From Dipylidium caninum (Eukaryota; Platyhelminthes; Cestoda; Cyclophyllidea; Dipylidiidae), in the NCBI GenBank assembly GCA_017562135.1, contig QEYB01001638.1:372001-436000 (forward strand): a stretch of 64,000 nt of DNA. The letters run 5' to 3'. Below are positions 37,101-50,800 of this stretch, in pieces (within the stretch, counting starts at the first letter, position 1; each line of letters opens with the position of its first letter). The notes under the pieces were generated by a model. That model made no database searches and had not been told where the DNA came from. It saw only the letters and a program-made list of their open reading frames with translations. Both the position numbers and the translations under genes were made by a program.

Positions 37101-38723
37101 GAACCTGTCGAACACTGTTTTTGACCAAAACCCGAGTCACTCGTCAAAAATCCGGTCTCACACTGATCCGCATCTGCAAAACGAGGCAAATTCAATGAGA
37201 GGATAAATAACGTCGGAATAAAAAAACGAGCATTTATTGTTAACACAAACCGGTCCCATTTTCAGCTTCATTGGCAACAGTAAGACTTGCGAGGTCGCCC
37301 AGACCCACAACAGCCGGGACCATTTCCGTTTCGCCTTGGTTAGTCGAGTTAAAGGACATCAAATGAGAGGTATCAGGATCATTGTTAAGCTCGCCACCAA
37401 CGACAGGCGCCTGGGAACTCAGGAGCCACGCCGAGTCGCCCAATCTAGAAAGCCCTTCCGATTCTTTGACATCCTTGTCCGACAGGGAGTTCAAAAACTC
37501 CTAATTTTAAAGCATTGATTTAGCATTATCTACCGTAAGCGCAGTTTTACCAGTCAGTGTAATGTATTCTCTACATACCACCAAATTTTTGTCAACACCA
37601 TGTTTACGCATAATTCTTCTCGATTGCCCGGTTCGGGGATCAAACCCCGAAAGCAACGAAGATATTCCCTAAAAATGCGCGAGGAATGATGTGATGCTCA
37701 TAACAATAATAATGATGATAAGATAATAACCTACACTTTTAGTCGGTTTATCATCATTCCATGGTGCTTCTGCGTCAGCTGCAGCAACAGGGTTCGATTT
37801 TTCATCCGATTTGACTGTTTTATCCAGAAAATCGAAAGTACGAAGTACGGACTCCTCAGTCTCGGAAAACGCCTGGGAATTGCGAGCCGATGGGCTGCAG
37901 GTAATAAGTAAACACGTTGGTAACCGCCGCGTGTCAATATGCAAATGTCAGAAAACAAACCATTTCTTTAAACTATTTGACGATTCCGGATCTGCCAAGT
38001 CTTCATTTGTTGCACCGAGTGATTGACGAACAAGACTTTGGCGAATAGCCAGTATTGAATCGGTGTACCCAACTTCGTGAAGAAAACTATTCGAAAAAGA
38101 CAATTTGGTAATCATAACAAACAAGATACGATAAAAAAACTTTGTATGGCATTAAAACTTCATCATCTGACAATTTATAACTCACTGCCTCAATTTCACG
38201 CGACTCTCTCGCCATTTGGCATTGCTTTGCAAGGCTTGTTCCGTACAACGTGCCAGTTGCCGACCAGGATCCATTAGGCCTCTAAATTCCTTATTGCATT
38301 CAAAGGAACTATCAGGACCAGGTTTTGAATTTTCAACATCTAATTTCTCAGTGGTGGATTCCATAGAAGACTTCAGCTGATGATATCGAATGCGCTCCTG
38401 TTTGAGAGCATGTTCTAGCATTTTTATTCGCCGTACTAAGTCTTGTTTGACGTTTTCTTGGCCACGACGTTCGCCTTGCAGAAACGCTATTCTTGCCTTG
38501 ATAAAAAGTAAAGTTGATAAAGTACATCTACCTGCAGTTCGGCTCGCTCCATTTCCCATTGGGAACGTTGGAAGTCAATGCGAGTCCATTCTGACTGAAT
38601 AAAGTGAAGGACACTGTGTATGGTGTATTGCGAATGGGTATCCTTCTGTTCGATACCGCCGTTTAACTCCCCTCTCTCGTAACCACCCACGGCCTGAGAA
38701 ACGTAGGCCCCAGCTTCCTCCAT
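34105..38723 (-). CDS. STRN: Striatin, WD40 scaffold of the STRIPAK phosphatase-kinase complex
   Basis: Striatins are regulatory B'''-type subunits of PP2A that scaffold STRIPAK with MOB4/phocein and germinal-centre kinases in the cytoplasm. Exon 1 (38723-38532, ATG at 38723) and exon 2 (38496-38186) carry the caveolin-binding/coiled-coil N-terminus: YTIHSVLHFIQSEWTR, RAELQ joined to ARIAFLQGERRGQENVK, and DLVRRIKMLEHALKQER. Exon 3 (38086-37961) holds FLHEVGYTDSILAIR. Later exons carry FDFLDKTV, the conserved GLGDLASLTVANEAE (near 37270), then the WD40 propeller: FSLKGHFDAVRSIAFHP (near 37060), YRGHVGPVLSVSV, WSVSVHPSLPFLASVD, FSLAITGHEDRCIRFYD, HLDAVTCLTVDP and the C-terminal block ending SAGADALCKVY. 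Intron 1 is 35 nt. Not every internal junction was resolved. It is convergent with CCDC112 and follows TTLL5 on the same strand. Confidence 0.93.
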
Positions 38724-39761
38724 TTTACTTGTCTTTGGCGGTGACGAAAACCGGCATGTTTAACAAAATTTGAGCAATTAAAACAAAATTCGTGGTTTGC
38801 TGATTTATATTTGTCATTTAATGTTTGGTTAAATGTGGCAGTAAAAGCAATATTTATCGTTTTACAATATTACACAATAAATGTATTTACCGGTTTTTTT
38901 ATTATACCGGCAATGTGGTCAATCGGGAAGATAACATTTGGCGTTTCATCCCTGTATCAAATGCCTACATTGTACGGATTTAAATCGCTTCCGTTGTCTT
39001 TGTAATATGCTTCCATTGATTGGGATAGGAGATGAGCAACCAAAGGACGAGGACTTCATAAAGCACTCATCTTTATTTTGACGCCTTTCCATCCCCCGAA
39101 CAGCTTCGCGTGGTAATGTTATAACGGTGTCGGTTCGCACTTTTCGATTCCCTTTTACATAACAATGACGGAAAGGATGTTCCATTATGGAAAAGGTAAA
39201 CGAAAACCCTCATGCTAACCAACATGTTGCTATATTAACAAGAGCAGCAGAGCGTTCGGAGTATTCTTTTCGAAATTTTTAATCTGTGCGTTGCTAATAA
39301 AACAAAACCTTTGCCAAGTCTCATTACGACTCCTTAACCATAACGCAATTAGAGTTAAAATCTTTCGCTGTGACCCAAATCCAATCTTAGCACGGAATCG
39401 TCATAAACTTAGACCTATATAAAATCTACCCCCTCTACTTCAGTCGATGTGTGAGGTTTTCACTTTACAGGCTCTTATAACAACGCTTATGGGGAAAATA
39501 ATGTAAACTCAATGCAATAGTGTATTCGGTGAATTGTAATATTGCTATTTATGGGTTTTGGCGGGACTTGACTGACACTCCACCAACCTTGAGGTGTGCC
39601 CAAATATCCTGCGCGTTACCGGTGGAGAAAGATATTTGTCTTCACTTCTGTGATCTTGCATTAGATTCTCGACAGAATTCCCTTCTCAAGCCTCTTCTTC
39701 ATTTGGACCACTCATAATATGCGTGAAGCAACAAGTCAGAAGAATGGAAATCTAAAAATAA

Positions 39762-42700
39762 TTAATTGTCCTCCAGCGAACTAATATCATATACGTCCGC
39801 CTCACTACAATTAAGGAATCCAAATAAACAGGCACATTTTGCGCGCATATTGCACCGCTCGACAGTACAATAGTCATGGTCATGGCAACCCTCGTGATAA
39901 ATTTTAATTTTGTTTTCGTCTTCAAGTGGTTTTGAATAAAAGGCTTTTGCTTGGTCACAAACAACTCCATCAAAGTCTCCGACAAATATTCCATTATTAA
40001 GATCTCTATTCCCGTTGAATTGAGAGTCTTCTTCATGCTCTTTGATAAATCCTCGAACGCTTGTCGTAGGATGGTTCAGCGTAAGCGTTTGACCATCCTC
40101 ACTGAAACCAGTTGGGACTTTGAGTCTTGAACATCTACCACGTTTGCTCATAATAGCCGCTTTGAAGTTACCTCGATCCCGCAGATTCCTTGTGTGTTTA
40201 CATGGAACCGCTGGACTCTTAGCTCTAACGAGTTTACGTGAAGTCTCGAAAGATCCTGTTCGCGTTGGTCTAGTTCTTTCATGGCACATTTCATCCGATT
40301 CTTGTATTGGTACAGGCGTTGGTCGTCGGTGAAACAAATTTGGGCTTGCATGGGTCTCTGATCTAGGCGTACTCTCGGTCTCATTACCCTTTGTTTGGAA
40401 CGTGTCACAGTTCGAGCGTCTCTGGCTGAAAAGACTCAATGAGTGAAAAGTACGTGTATATTGGCTCAAAACCGCTTCAAGCTCGCTTTCGGTCGCGTTT
40501 TCTATGAATTTTTTGAAGTCAATGTCATCGATGCTATCACCTTTTTCCAGTCCCTCATCACAATTCAGGGTGGTTTCGTGGTTATATATCTGGATGAATT
40601 TGTCGAGCAAAGAAACTAGAATCCTTCTTTTTGTTCTTAATTTCGAATTTGTAGGGAAATCCGGAACCTGAAAGACACCATGTTTTAACGCACTTTGAGT
40701 ACTGGGACCATTGCTATTAATTTTGTAATACCACTTAATCGCATGTGGCGATAATCTAAGAGCTGCTTTCTGTAAAAATCGCAAGATGAGGTCTGCTTGC
40801 TTATCAGCCCTCTTGGCAGATGTAGTTTCTTGATTCTTATCATCGTCAAGTATCTGTCTGGTAAATCTGGTATGAATACTCGAAAGGTAGGCAGAAAAGG
40901 TCATTCGTGCTTGGTATTGAGTCAACGACATAACAGAAACCTCCTCCTTTTCGCATCTATAGATCTGGGTCATGTACTCAGTGTCTGAGTCGTTTCCGTC
41001 CTCTGTCGGCGCATGGTTAGAGCCGATGGTGTTGGCTCCTTCGCTGCTTCGCATTCCACAAAGGCGGGGTCCTCTTGATTCGTGATCACATCCAGCTAAC
41101 AGACAAACTCCTCGAATGTACGCTGGTAAGGCTCCAATTTTCCTGTGATAAAATGGAAGTCGTCCAAGTGTTTGGGAATAACACGCAAGCACATGTTTCG
41201 CCCGCTCCATTTGTGTTTTTGAAGCTTGAATATCAAATCCAAGACCAATCATAAGACACGTGGAGAGATCACTTGAGGTTAAGCTGTGAAGTGGGAGCAA
41301 CGACTCGAAGTCATCAGCTTGTACCGGCGGTATATGAACTATGAACTTTTCACTACCATCCTCATATAGGCCGGGGACAAAAAAGCCGTTTTCTCTGGAA
41401 TTTGCAAGTCCTGTAAAGAATCCAAGGTTGACTTTAGGTGTTATGAGATTAGGATGAACTAAGGTGATTTCTACTTCTGTATTCTTAACCATCGTCTCCA
41501 GTGTAAGTAAACTGGCCTTCTGCATCGCTAAAATGGCCATTGTGGCAGAAGCATGAGAGACAAAAGTTTCATCATTTCGACGACTGCTTTTGGGAATTGA
41601 ATTGCTAGTCGCAACGGTGGGAGTGTGGACCGGAGTCGAGGACATTGAGAAGCGCCACTTAGGCAAGGGAGCGTCATTTGGTTCTCCTTGAATATTGCCA
41701 TAGAGGAGACTGGCGTACTGTGGCCAAGTCTCCGCGCAGGGGAAGATTCTCAGCCATCCGCCACATCGTGCCGTCTCTTCCTGAAATCGGCGCACGAGCC
41801 GCTGCTCCTCTGATGTCATCTCTTTCGAAGAGACTGAAATTTTCGACTGGATGTTATGAAGTGAGGGTAACACATCCGGTTCGCCAGCGCGGGTGGAACG
41901 TGACACTTTTGGTATGGCTGTAAAATCAAATGGCATTGTTGAGTTTGTTAAACTTTGCCATCGGTCTTTAGAACCATTGTGGTGCTATTCCTTATTCATA
42001 TTTCTTTATAATTCTACACGCTACTTGCCGTTTACTTCGTTTTAGCTCCTGTTCCTTTGCTTTTGGTCGTTTAAGCAAATTAGACTTAGTTATTTACTAG
42101 TAATGTTGGTAAATTATGAGGTTACTATTCAGCCAGATTCCACAAAATTGCCACATTAGTCGCACGAAAATTTAAGATCAAGACAAAGTGTCATGTGGAA
42201 TCAAAAAGTGAATATGCGTTTAAACATGTATGGACATGGAATGCAATCAAAATCACTAAGTATAATCACAATACCACTTAACGGAGATGAATTCTCGCAG
42301 TCAAGTAACAGGGGAAGAATCAAGACTAGACCTTACCACTGTTGGCGGTTAAATCACTTTACTCTCAATGTATTCGGCAGTAGGTGTATTTAAAATTTAG
42401 GACTTGCTTATGGTAGACAACGCTTGACTCTCCTCATTGACATATTTCTCTGCAGGAACGAAGTAAGTTGGATGTCTTGGAGAAGAGAAATTTTGGATTC
42501 CACAAGCTGCTTTTCTGCAACGTTTAGTTGGGTCGCAGCATATAATTCCCGCCAGGTTTAGTAAGTCCGAAAGCATATTCGATTTTACCTTGAAATCAAG
42601 AGGTGTATCGCACGCCAAAGAAGGTGATAGGTTAACCTGTTAAAGAAGTGATATAAAGTCCATCATTTAACACGGATAATAATTTATACTAAACTGCATT

Positions 42701-44212
42701 CATTGATAAAGCAAAGTACCTCGAGTAACCAAGGACGAAAATGTTCATCAACGATTATGTCGAACCCATAAAGCTCAAAACAGTTGAACTTTGAGCTCAT
42801 AAAAAGACGACATGCTTGATTGATTTGCTCCTCAACGGCAATAAAAGCTTTGATTATGATGTCTTCTATGCGAAGCATCAAGGCCGCTGTGTCCTTACCC
42901 TCGCTTCTCAGATACCTGTTAGAGCAAACCGATAAGGTATTACGACCTTTCTTAAAAGTGTGACCGAAACAGACAAAAACTACCGTAACAAGGCACCAAG
43001 GGACCACTTGTTTCCAAAATCCTCAATATCCGCATCATCATTGTGGACAAAGTAGCGATTCTTCTTGTTAACACTGTAGTTTGTCAGGTGCATGCACAAA
43101 TTTTTGTAATGTTTAGAGCCTTTCTGATAACGCACTGTTGCAAATCTCACCAATCCTTCTTCATAAATGTATATGGTGAGGGGAGAGTATGATGTGACTG
43201 CAACGTATAGCCGCAAATCAAACTTAAAGCCGTCAATTAATAGCGGATTCGAAATGTACTTGGAAACGATAACCTGTTCGGTACAATTTATGGCATCGGG
43301 GTTACAAAAGATGTGAATACCCCTACCTCTGGAAGACGCGATGGGTTTGACTATATACGGTCCTTGCCCTTTTAAATAACTCGATCTCAACTCGATCAGG
43401 TCATACGGTAATACAAATGTTTTGGGAATTATATCAAAGTTGTCCAACCCCTTCAAGAGCTGCATTCGCTTGATGTTCTGAGCCAGTTTATCCTTTCTTG
43501 TAAGTTCATATGACCGAGGAAAATGGTTAACTCTTTGAAAATCATGCATGGTTCTGAGTTCCGTGGGCTTAATGTGGCTGTTTGACCACATTAAGTTAAA
43601 TTCAGGAGAAAGACTGTTTACTTCAATGAAGCCATGGCTGTGCATTATAGTTCGGAGAAGCCGACATTCTACTCTATTTAATTTAAACGAAAGGTTAAAC
43701 TTCTCAGCTATGACTTTTACACCACTTTCTTTACATGTCATAACGGTTGGGGAGAAAATTAGAATTGGAGTACGACGATATACACCATTCCAGGCCAAAC
43801 CTGATTGTCGAACGGGAACAGGAGATAACGGGACGCACCAAGTAGATTCTAATTTAATGCGTCGCAAAATGGGCCCGAACAAGTGTGATTTTGATATGAT
43901 TTCCGATCTCGAAGATTTTAGAGAATCGGACCTCTTTCGCAGTTTCGAACGTCGTCTTTGAGTCTTAAATGATTCAACGCCGAAGAAGTCATTCATGTTG
44001 TGTAAATCAGTACATGATGTAGCTTTTGATTTTATACTTGAATCCAAATGTACTATAGTGTTGTATAAATCGCCATTGCAAAGACCAATCTCTTCTTCTG
44101 ATGAAGCGAATGGTGAGTCTACATGAACGAGGTAGTGATCATTAGGATATTCTCGTGTATCTCTGTTTGCGGCCAATGACTTTTCCATAATATATGGAGA
44201 GGACGACATCAT
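39762..44212 (-). CDS. TTLL5: Tubulin polyglutamylase TTLL5
   Basis: TTLL5 is an ATP-dependent ligase that adds glutamate side chains to tubulin tails on axonemal and centriolar microtubules. Exons: 44212-42984, 42915-42720, 42636 to about 42430, and a single 2.2-kb exon 41917-39762, about 1270 aa as in vertebrates. The TTL/ATP-grasp domain is intact: VKPIASSRGRG (from about residue 288), LLIDGFKFDLRLYV, CMHLTNYSVNKKN, EDFGNKWS, then CFELYGFDIIVDE and WLLEV|NLSPSLACDTPL across the exon 2/3 junction. The large last exon carries the TTLL5-specific blocks TSEEQRLVRRFQEE, GGWLRIFPCAETW, QARMTFSAYLSSI, LILRFLQKAA and KKFIENATESELEAVL, plus a Cys-rich tail (HDHDYCTVERCNMRAKC). The exon 3 to 4 junction needs a weak GTCAAG donor to close, so it is tentative. 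It is head-to-head with the PTP1B-like gene, 620 bp between ATGs. Confidence 0.94.
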
Positions 44213-44459
44213 TAATTGAAATAAATAGTCGTTTAAGGAAAAGCGTCATACTACAATTACGCACATGGCCAGGCGCGGGTCCATCCATTAAAGCCGCTCT
44301 CAATTTCTATAGAGAAGGTCATCATATCCTAGGACAGATAATTGATAAAAACGCCACAAACCTCTTAGTTATGGAGTTGTTAGCATAGACATTATCTATA
44401 TATTGGCTAAAGGATCTATAAATGCGTTCAACGGCTACATCAAAATTTGCGTAGGTATT

Positions 44460-44795
44460 CTATTTGTTTTGATGTAGATTACACACTGACTCTAGAGGCA
44501 ACATGCCTCCCGTTCGTATCGCACCTGCCATGTGAATGCCTTGCACTTTGTCAATGCACTTGTTTTGTCGCATAAAATAAATCAAAGAAATATAAGCGGT
44601 ACGTTTTCTTGTAGATGTGTACTGCAATAATCTACGCAATATGTGGGCAGACCAAAGCAAGGATTCTGGGGTTTTGCTGATAGTAGACGCTGGAAGCGTT
44701 CTACTTCCATAAATTTTTGCATAAACGCATAATACCTGATTTTTCCTGATTTTCGTCTCATACAGATCCGTAATCAAAATTTCACTATTTCGCAT
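44460..44795 (-). CDS. Hypothetical single-exon ORF in the TTLL5/PTPN1 divergent promoter region
   Basis: This minus-strand ORF of 111 codons starts with ATG at 44795, only 37 bp from the ATG of the divergent PTP1B-like gene. It ends 248 bp before the TTLL5 start. It is basic, with a central helical-looking segment (SLLWSAHILRRLLQ, RTAYISLIYFMRQNK). I recognise no family. It could be a small gene, a TTLL5 upstream ORF or chance. Confidence 0.25.
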   Translation of the reverse strand: MRNSEILITDLYETKIRKNQVLCVYAKIYGSRTLPASTISKTPESLLWSAHILRRLLQYTSTRKRTAYISLIYFMRQNKCIDKVQGIHMAGAIRTGGMLPLESVCNLHQNK

Positions 44796-44832
44796 TTATA
44801 ATTTACTCCTGCATTGGCATGCGCTTTCAAAA

Positions 44833-47800
44833 ATGTCTGTATGCGGTGCTGTACGGCTGTCGTCCAGACCGGACATGCAGACGGATCTTGAAGATCAGGG
44901 TCTTAGTTCACTCGAACGTGAACTGCGACAGCTGGATGAGTGCCGTTCCTGGGGTTTATTCTATGAGGTAAAAAATCGTGTCTCCTAATTTTTTAGAGAA
45001 TACAAAACTTGGCTTCCGTGGAAAGCTGCACGTTAGGCTTGTCAGCCGCCAACGAGTCCGAAAATAGGTGGAAAAATAGATACCGAGATATTATACCTTG
45101 TAAATTTATTATGCTGCCTAGATGTTCCTAGATGATGAAACGCGGGTTTTTCTGGATAATGATTCGACGGGAGACTACATTAACGCAAATTTCGTAAAAG
45201 TGAAAGAAGTTCCTTCTCGACGCTACATTCTTACACAAGGTCCCCTCTTTCAAACTGCAGGCCATTTTTGGAGGATGATTATGGAACAAAAATGTCCCGT
45301 TATAATCATGTTGAATCGTTTTACTGAGAAAGGAACGTTGAAATGCTTCAATTACTTCCCCGAAAATACGGAAACACTCAATTTTCCCGATGCAAAATGT
45401 TCGGTCACCTGTATTTCAGAGGAGAACAAGGGGTTGTACGTTCTTCGGACCTTGGAAATTGTTAACTCTGTGGTGAGCCTCCTTCGTGAATTGAGTGATT
45501 GCGTTATTTCTCCGCAATTTTATTATGTTGAATGTCTTATTGTGAACTTTTGCTATACGGTACTCTCTCAGAAATATTTATCGGTTTCTAACAATACCAT
45601 TTTCAGAATAACGAAACTCGTGGTATTCTTCATTTCCACTATACTCGATGGCCTGATTTCGGAGTTCCTGACTATTCAAGCAGTTTATTAAATCTCCTTT
45701 GGGATGTTCGTCGAACAGGTTCTCTTGATGATCCAGATCGACCTGCAGTCGTTCACTGTAGCGCTGGGGTTGGTCGTTCTGGTACCTTTGTACTGATCGA
45801 CCTTGCCCTAACCATGGTTTGTTTATTATTTCTCTTGTTTTTTTTTATATGGTTTAACTTTCTTAATTCTCAGTATCGCCATTTTTGTAGCTTCCGTGTT
45901 CGAGATACCGTTATATTTGATCAATTTTGACATAATCTTTACCATTTGTTTCCTATCGTGCCATTGGCGTGTTAGAGAGGTCATTATTTTTCCTACGTGT
46001 ATATATCTTAAGACTCTATGGTTTTATTGTACTTTTTTCTACTATTGTTCACATTTAAAACTGCTTTTACTTTGAATTGTCTTAATTCGCAGTTGCCGCG
46101 CTTTCCTTAACTGTATTTTGTGAATTTTCTTTTCTCACGCCTTTATGGTGCATCACTGTCATCAGCATAGAGTCTTTTTGTTCTCATTCCAACTATGACG
46201 TGAAGGTTTACCTTTAATTTCTTTAAATTTCTACATTTTAGATCGAAAAGCAGAACAGCATGGACGGCGTAGACCTGCCCCAACTATTGATTCAGTTACG
46301 TCAATGTCGGATGGGAATAATCCAAACCGCCCAACAGTTACGCTATTCCTACATGGCTGTCGTTGAAGGCGGGAGACTTCTTCTCTCCACACCACCTGAA
46401 GAACGTGCTGCTCTCGTAGTGAGCTTGTGGACTTATTCTCTATTAAGTTTTTCGCTTTTTCCTTTCCATCGCATTCTGATTTCCTCTATATTCTCGGGGT
46501 GCTTTAAAACTCCTCGGAATGTGGTTTTGTAACTTTACAAAAAAATAACCTGTTTGGGCTGGGTCAAGGAATGTTTGTTTTACTCTTTCATACCTTACTA
46601 CTACTCATGAGTAGTCACAGTAACAGCGTCCATACCATTGAAGTTTTTATTTGGTAGTCCTTAGCGAGAAGTTTATAGCTCCCTTTCATTATTAACCTTC
46701 CCACTCTTTTATAATTGACATTTCTAGCGGAATTGGTGATTTTATTCTTTATTTTTATTCGAAAATGTGAAACACGAATAATCAAAACCCTTTTTTTCCT
46801 CTAAAGTATCGGAGACATCATATGATCACATCTTTACTCTAACAGCCAAGAATTGAATTATCCTCTGGTGTCTAAAACTTGGATCGTAGTGTCTCAAATA
46901 ATCAGTAGACAAAAATATATATAGCTTATGTTAAGATGTATATAACACCACAATTTGTTTATATACCTTGTGGTTATTGCTTAAAATGCCATTTTTCAAA
47001 TAAACTGTGCTTTTTATGCACGGGATAAGCATTCTTGACAATTCATGGGCCTTCGGAAGATAAACTATAAACCAGTGCAACCTGTTGTCCAGTCGCATTT
47101 ATCATTACAGTCTTAGTGGCAATGTTTTGACTAGTAAGTTTTGTAGCCGTCACTTTCTTCAATCTCTTCGCCGATCGCTAAATCCAGTGCACTTGTTTTT
47201 CGACTTGCATCTGTGCTAACCGCTTCGCCATTTAGAGTAGTGACTTAATAATTTGCTCCCTCTGCTCTTATAGTAATATATTCTTCTCATCTCTTCTATG
47301 AACCGTTTCCACTATTTCTGCTGTTATGGACCTGGCAGAATTTTTTGTTTATTCCTACTGCTATTCATCATTCGCCCTTGAGACTAGGTCAGAAGTGAGG
47401 GAGGAACGTCCTCTTGCATCAGTTTCAGTCTCTGAGCCTGGTTTATGGATTTTGGCCAGGTCGGGTTTTACTCTTCAATTATATTTCCATGTACTGTGTC
47501 AATTTCGTGAATTAAATGCTTAAAACCCTTTCTCTCCGACACTAATCTCTACACTGTTCCATTTTTAAGTATCATTGTAAACCAATGTTTCTTAAAGATC
47601 TCAACTTAGAGGTGATGAGGAATTTTTGTGTTAAACGATTGCACTTTAATATATCTTCGCTATTCTCTACAGTTTCCAGAACGCGGTAGAATTTCCCTGG
47701 CTGGGAATGAAGAAAATACGAGTGATACCGACGATGGGATTGACAGTGAGGAGACGGATATCGAGAATAACAACGCGGATACCACGGAAGTGGGTATTCA

Positions 47801-50800
47801 GGATGATGAGATCGAAATTCTAAGGTCTCATCAGATGCGTGCAATCGAACAGGGTATTCCTTCTCACTCCAACTGCCTTCTTTCTCTCAATTCCTCTTCT
47901 TCCTCCGCACCCACGGATGGAGAAGATGAGGTTGAAATAATGGAACTGTTCAATCAATCCCATCGAAAGTCTCATCATTACTTTCCTGTTCAAAACCACT
48001 GCCAATCTTCCCCTACCAAATTGGAAGAACTTCATGATAATGAAGTCGAAAAGCGGTTTGTCACCTTTCTCTTTTTATATGACTGCTCTGGTGTCTTCCG
48101 GTGAATTTTTTTGTCGTTTTAGTTCATTCTTTTACCTCCGAATACCTTTTGTGTCTCACATTTTTAGTGCTTGCACATGCCTATCAGTATAGTTTAGGGA
48201 CACACTGTTCTCTGTCAGCGAGCAGGTAGTATGTCACGGCTCATGCATTATGTATATGCCGCTTGCCCATAATTTTAATAACGTCCAGCCCATGCAAATG
48301 TACTTAGTAAGGTGCAATAGCGCAACTTACTAGATCGCATTATCAGCATCAGGCGAACATTGTCAAAAACTTTTCGCCCTCGGGGGTCATTCTCACCCCA
48401 CAGATTGGTTCTTTCACCCCTAACAGCAACATGTGACCTCTGTTACAATTGGTAATTGACTAATTGATTTGATTGGAATCACTCTATCCCAAACAATTTT
48501 CATTCACTTTGGTTGCCTTAGTTTAATCTGCTATGGATTCATAGTACTTTAGTAAGTCATACGGTACCGTTTACTTATACTGCCATCCTTAGTCTTTTAG
48601 CCTGTTCGGGTTTAATGCCGCCCCAAAATCGAGGTTCCTCTAGTTCTTCACCTTATACTAGCAGTTAATCTGGTCCCATTGAGCCTACTTTTTTCTCACA
48701 TCTTCCACACTTCTAATTTTGACGCGTTCTGTAATGGTGTGTTTTAAAGCCCTGTATTGCAAATCTACTTGGAATTCATCCGTTACTTGATGCAGTTTGC
48801 GTCTGGGTCAAAAGCGCCATCATTACCCATTACCGCTGACTGTCATGGGATGCGGAGGTACTTGTTTTCCCAATTCAATAATTAGATGCTACTTTTATTT
48901 CTAGCATCTTTTTTGACGGAATCCACTTCTTTTTTGGATGGCATTTGTAAAAACTAAATGATTATTTCCAAATTACCATCTTATTACGTTACATAACTTA
49001 GGTTAATGCAGAATTTTATTTGCATTTGCCATTCCGAGAGCGAAGGTCGCTGCTACTTGGATGGTTGCGTTTTGACCTGAATTTGCCGTGGTTTGCTCCC
49101 ACAGAACCTGTGCAACGGTGCCCCTATGCGATTTCGTGCATTTCGCCAGAGTGTACTAATTCTGCCTTTTCTGTCAGTCCAAGAATTCGTCAAATTTTTG
49201 TTTATTCCCTGATTTTTTTCGGGAACTTTTACATAGCTAATGCGTTTGTTTTATTTCAAATTTGCGGAAGCCGGTTCTGGCTGTCACTTCATTTCGGTCT
49301 AATGGCCCACATTTAGGTGTTGCAGGAGTTGCCTCGAACCCATAAATCACTGGCACACCAAAGTAAATTAAAGTCGTGCATCATTGCTGGGATGTAAGTC
49401 CACGTCGGTGGATTTATAATCTAGCTAATTTTGCCGTTAACAAGAGATAACTTGGTTAAGCTTCTCATTACGAACCCTGGGCCGTCTATACCTCACACGA
49501 GAATCTGGTTCTGCAGCGTAGACAAACATTTGCCTTTAGCTCAACATCCGTATTTACTTCCTATACCAATTCTTTAACTCTTACTGTGAAGTCTAGGTAC
49601 AGCTTGATTAACCTACCAAATCTACGAGTGTTAGTTGAGAGAACTTCCATCCTTTATAGAAATTCAAACTTATTCCCTTTTCCCTTTTTGTTAACTTCAT
49701 TATTCGTTTCATGTACTTGTAAACGCGCGTGCCCATTGAACGGCAACTTATTTTGGTTCATCTTATTTGGGCACATTAGCCTGGTGTCTTCTTACCCATA
49801 CTCGAATTCCTTCGTGCCCACCCCCCTTTCCTGACACCACAGACGTTGCGAAGATAAGGTAACTGCACGTATGTTGGAGTTCATCCTGGGTTTCATCTCT
49901 ATTTTTACGTCATGACGACGGGATTGCCCTGACCTTCTTGACATGACATCGTGGTCGACCGATCACCTGTTCCTGATGTCTCTAAGGTGGGCGAGGTAGC
50001 CGGTGCGAGGCGTACGGTGTTTTGCTTTTCTGCTGACTCACCCGACCCGGGAGACGGACGTCCACCCTCATGAGATACTTACTTGCCCTGTCTCGCATCT
50101 TTTTTACCTGCCCTGTGTGCCACACCTCTTTTTCTGTTCCTATTTCAGCCATTCATTTTTTGTTCGCTAGCATTTGTACCTCACTTCCCTGGGAAGCCAG
50201 TGCATATTTGTTCTCAGTTGGATATCTATCTAAATATAGTCTTCTCCCATTCCCTATTCACCGGATGCCCATATTTTGTAGTAGGAAGGGGAGGAATAGA
50301 TGTTACAACTTTTGACGCCGTCGACTTTAATCCCATTTCACACATGCGCATGTGCATAAATCCAACACGTTGGTAAAGATATTTCCGGCTTCTTGACCTC
50401 ATTTATTATTGTTCCTGTTGTGGAAAGGGCTGCTTTCCTCCTCCCTCAATTCACACCCCCATGCTATAAGTATAAAGGATAAGCGACACAGAACTGTCAT
50501 TTCTTTCCACTTCGGATTGAAATACACTACTTCGAGAATCTTGAAGTGATCGTCCGTTGTTACATTTTTTTCTGTTTTTGACCAGAGTTTCTTATATGGA
50601 CATTTTTCAGATTTTACGAAGTATCATAAGTAATTAGTTTTGGTGGACCTTTCTAATTTTCGGCCGCGTCTGTCTGATTTAAGAACTTTTTATTGGGTTG
50701 GCAATTAAGTGACTGCGGATTTTGCGATGGATGCACTCTACACTTCCTTTTGCCTCGTTAGCGTGTTCATGTAGTACCTAACCTATATCTTTTTCTTATT

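Noticed and set aside
37625..37665. tRNA-like hairpin TTCGGGGATCAAACCCCGAA
   Set aside because: A clean T-arm-like hairpin on the minus strand, but the expected acceptor strand about 70 nt away is absent. At most a tRNA-derived remnant.
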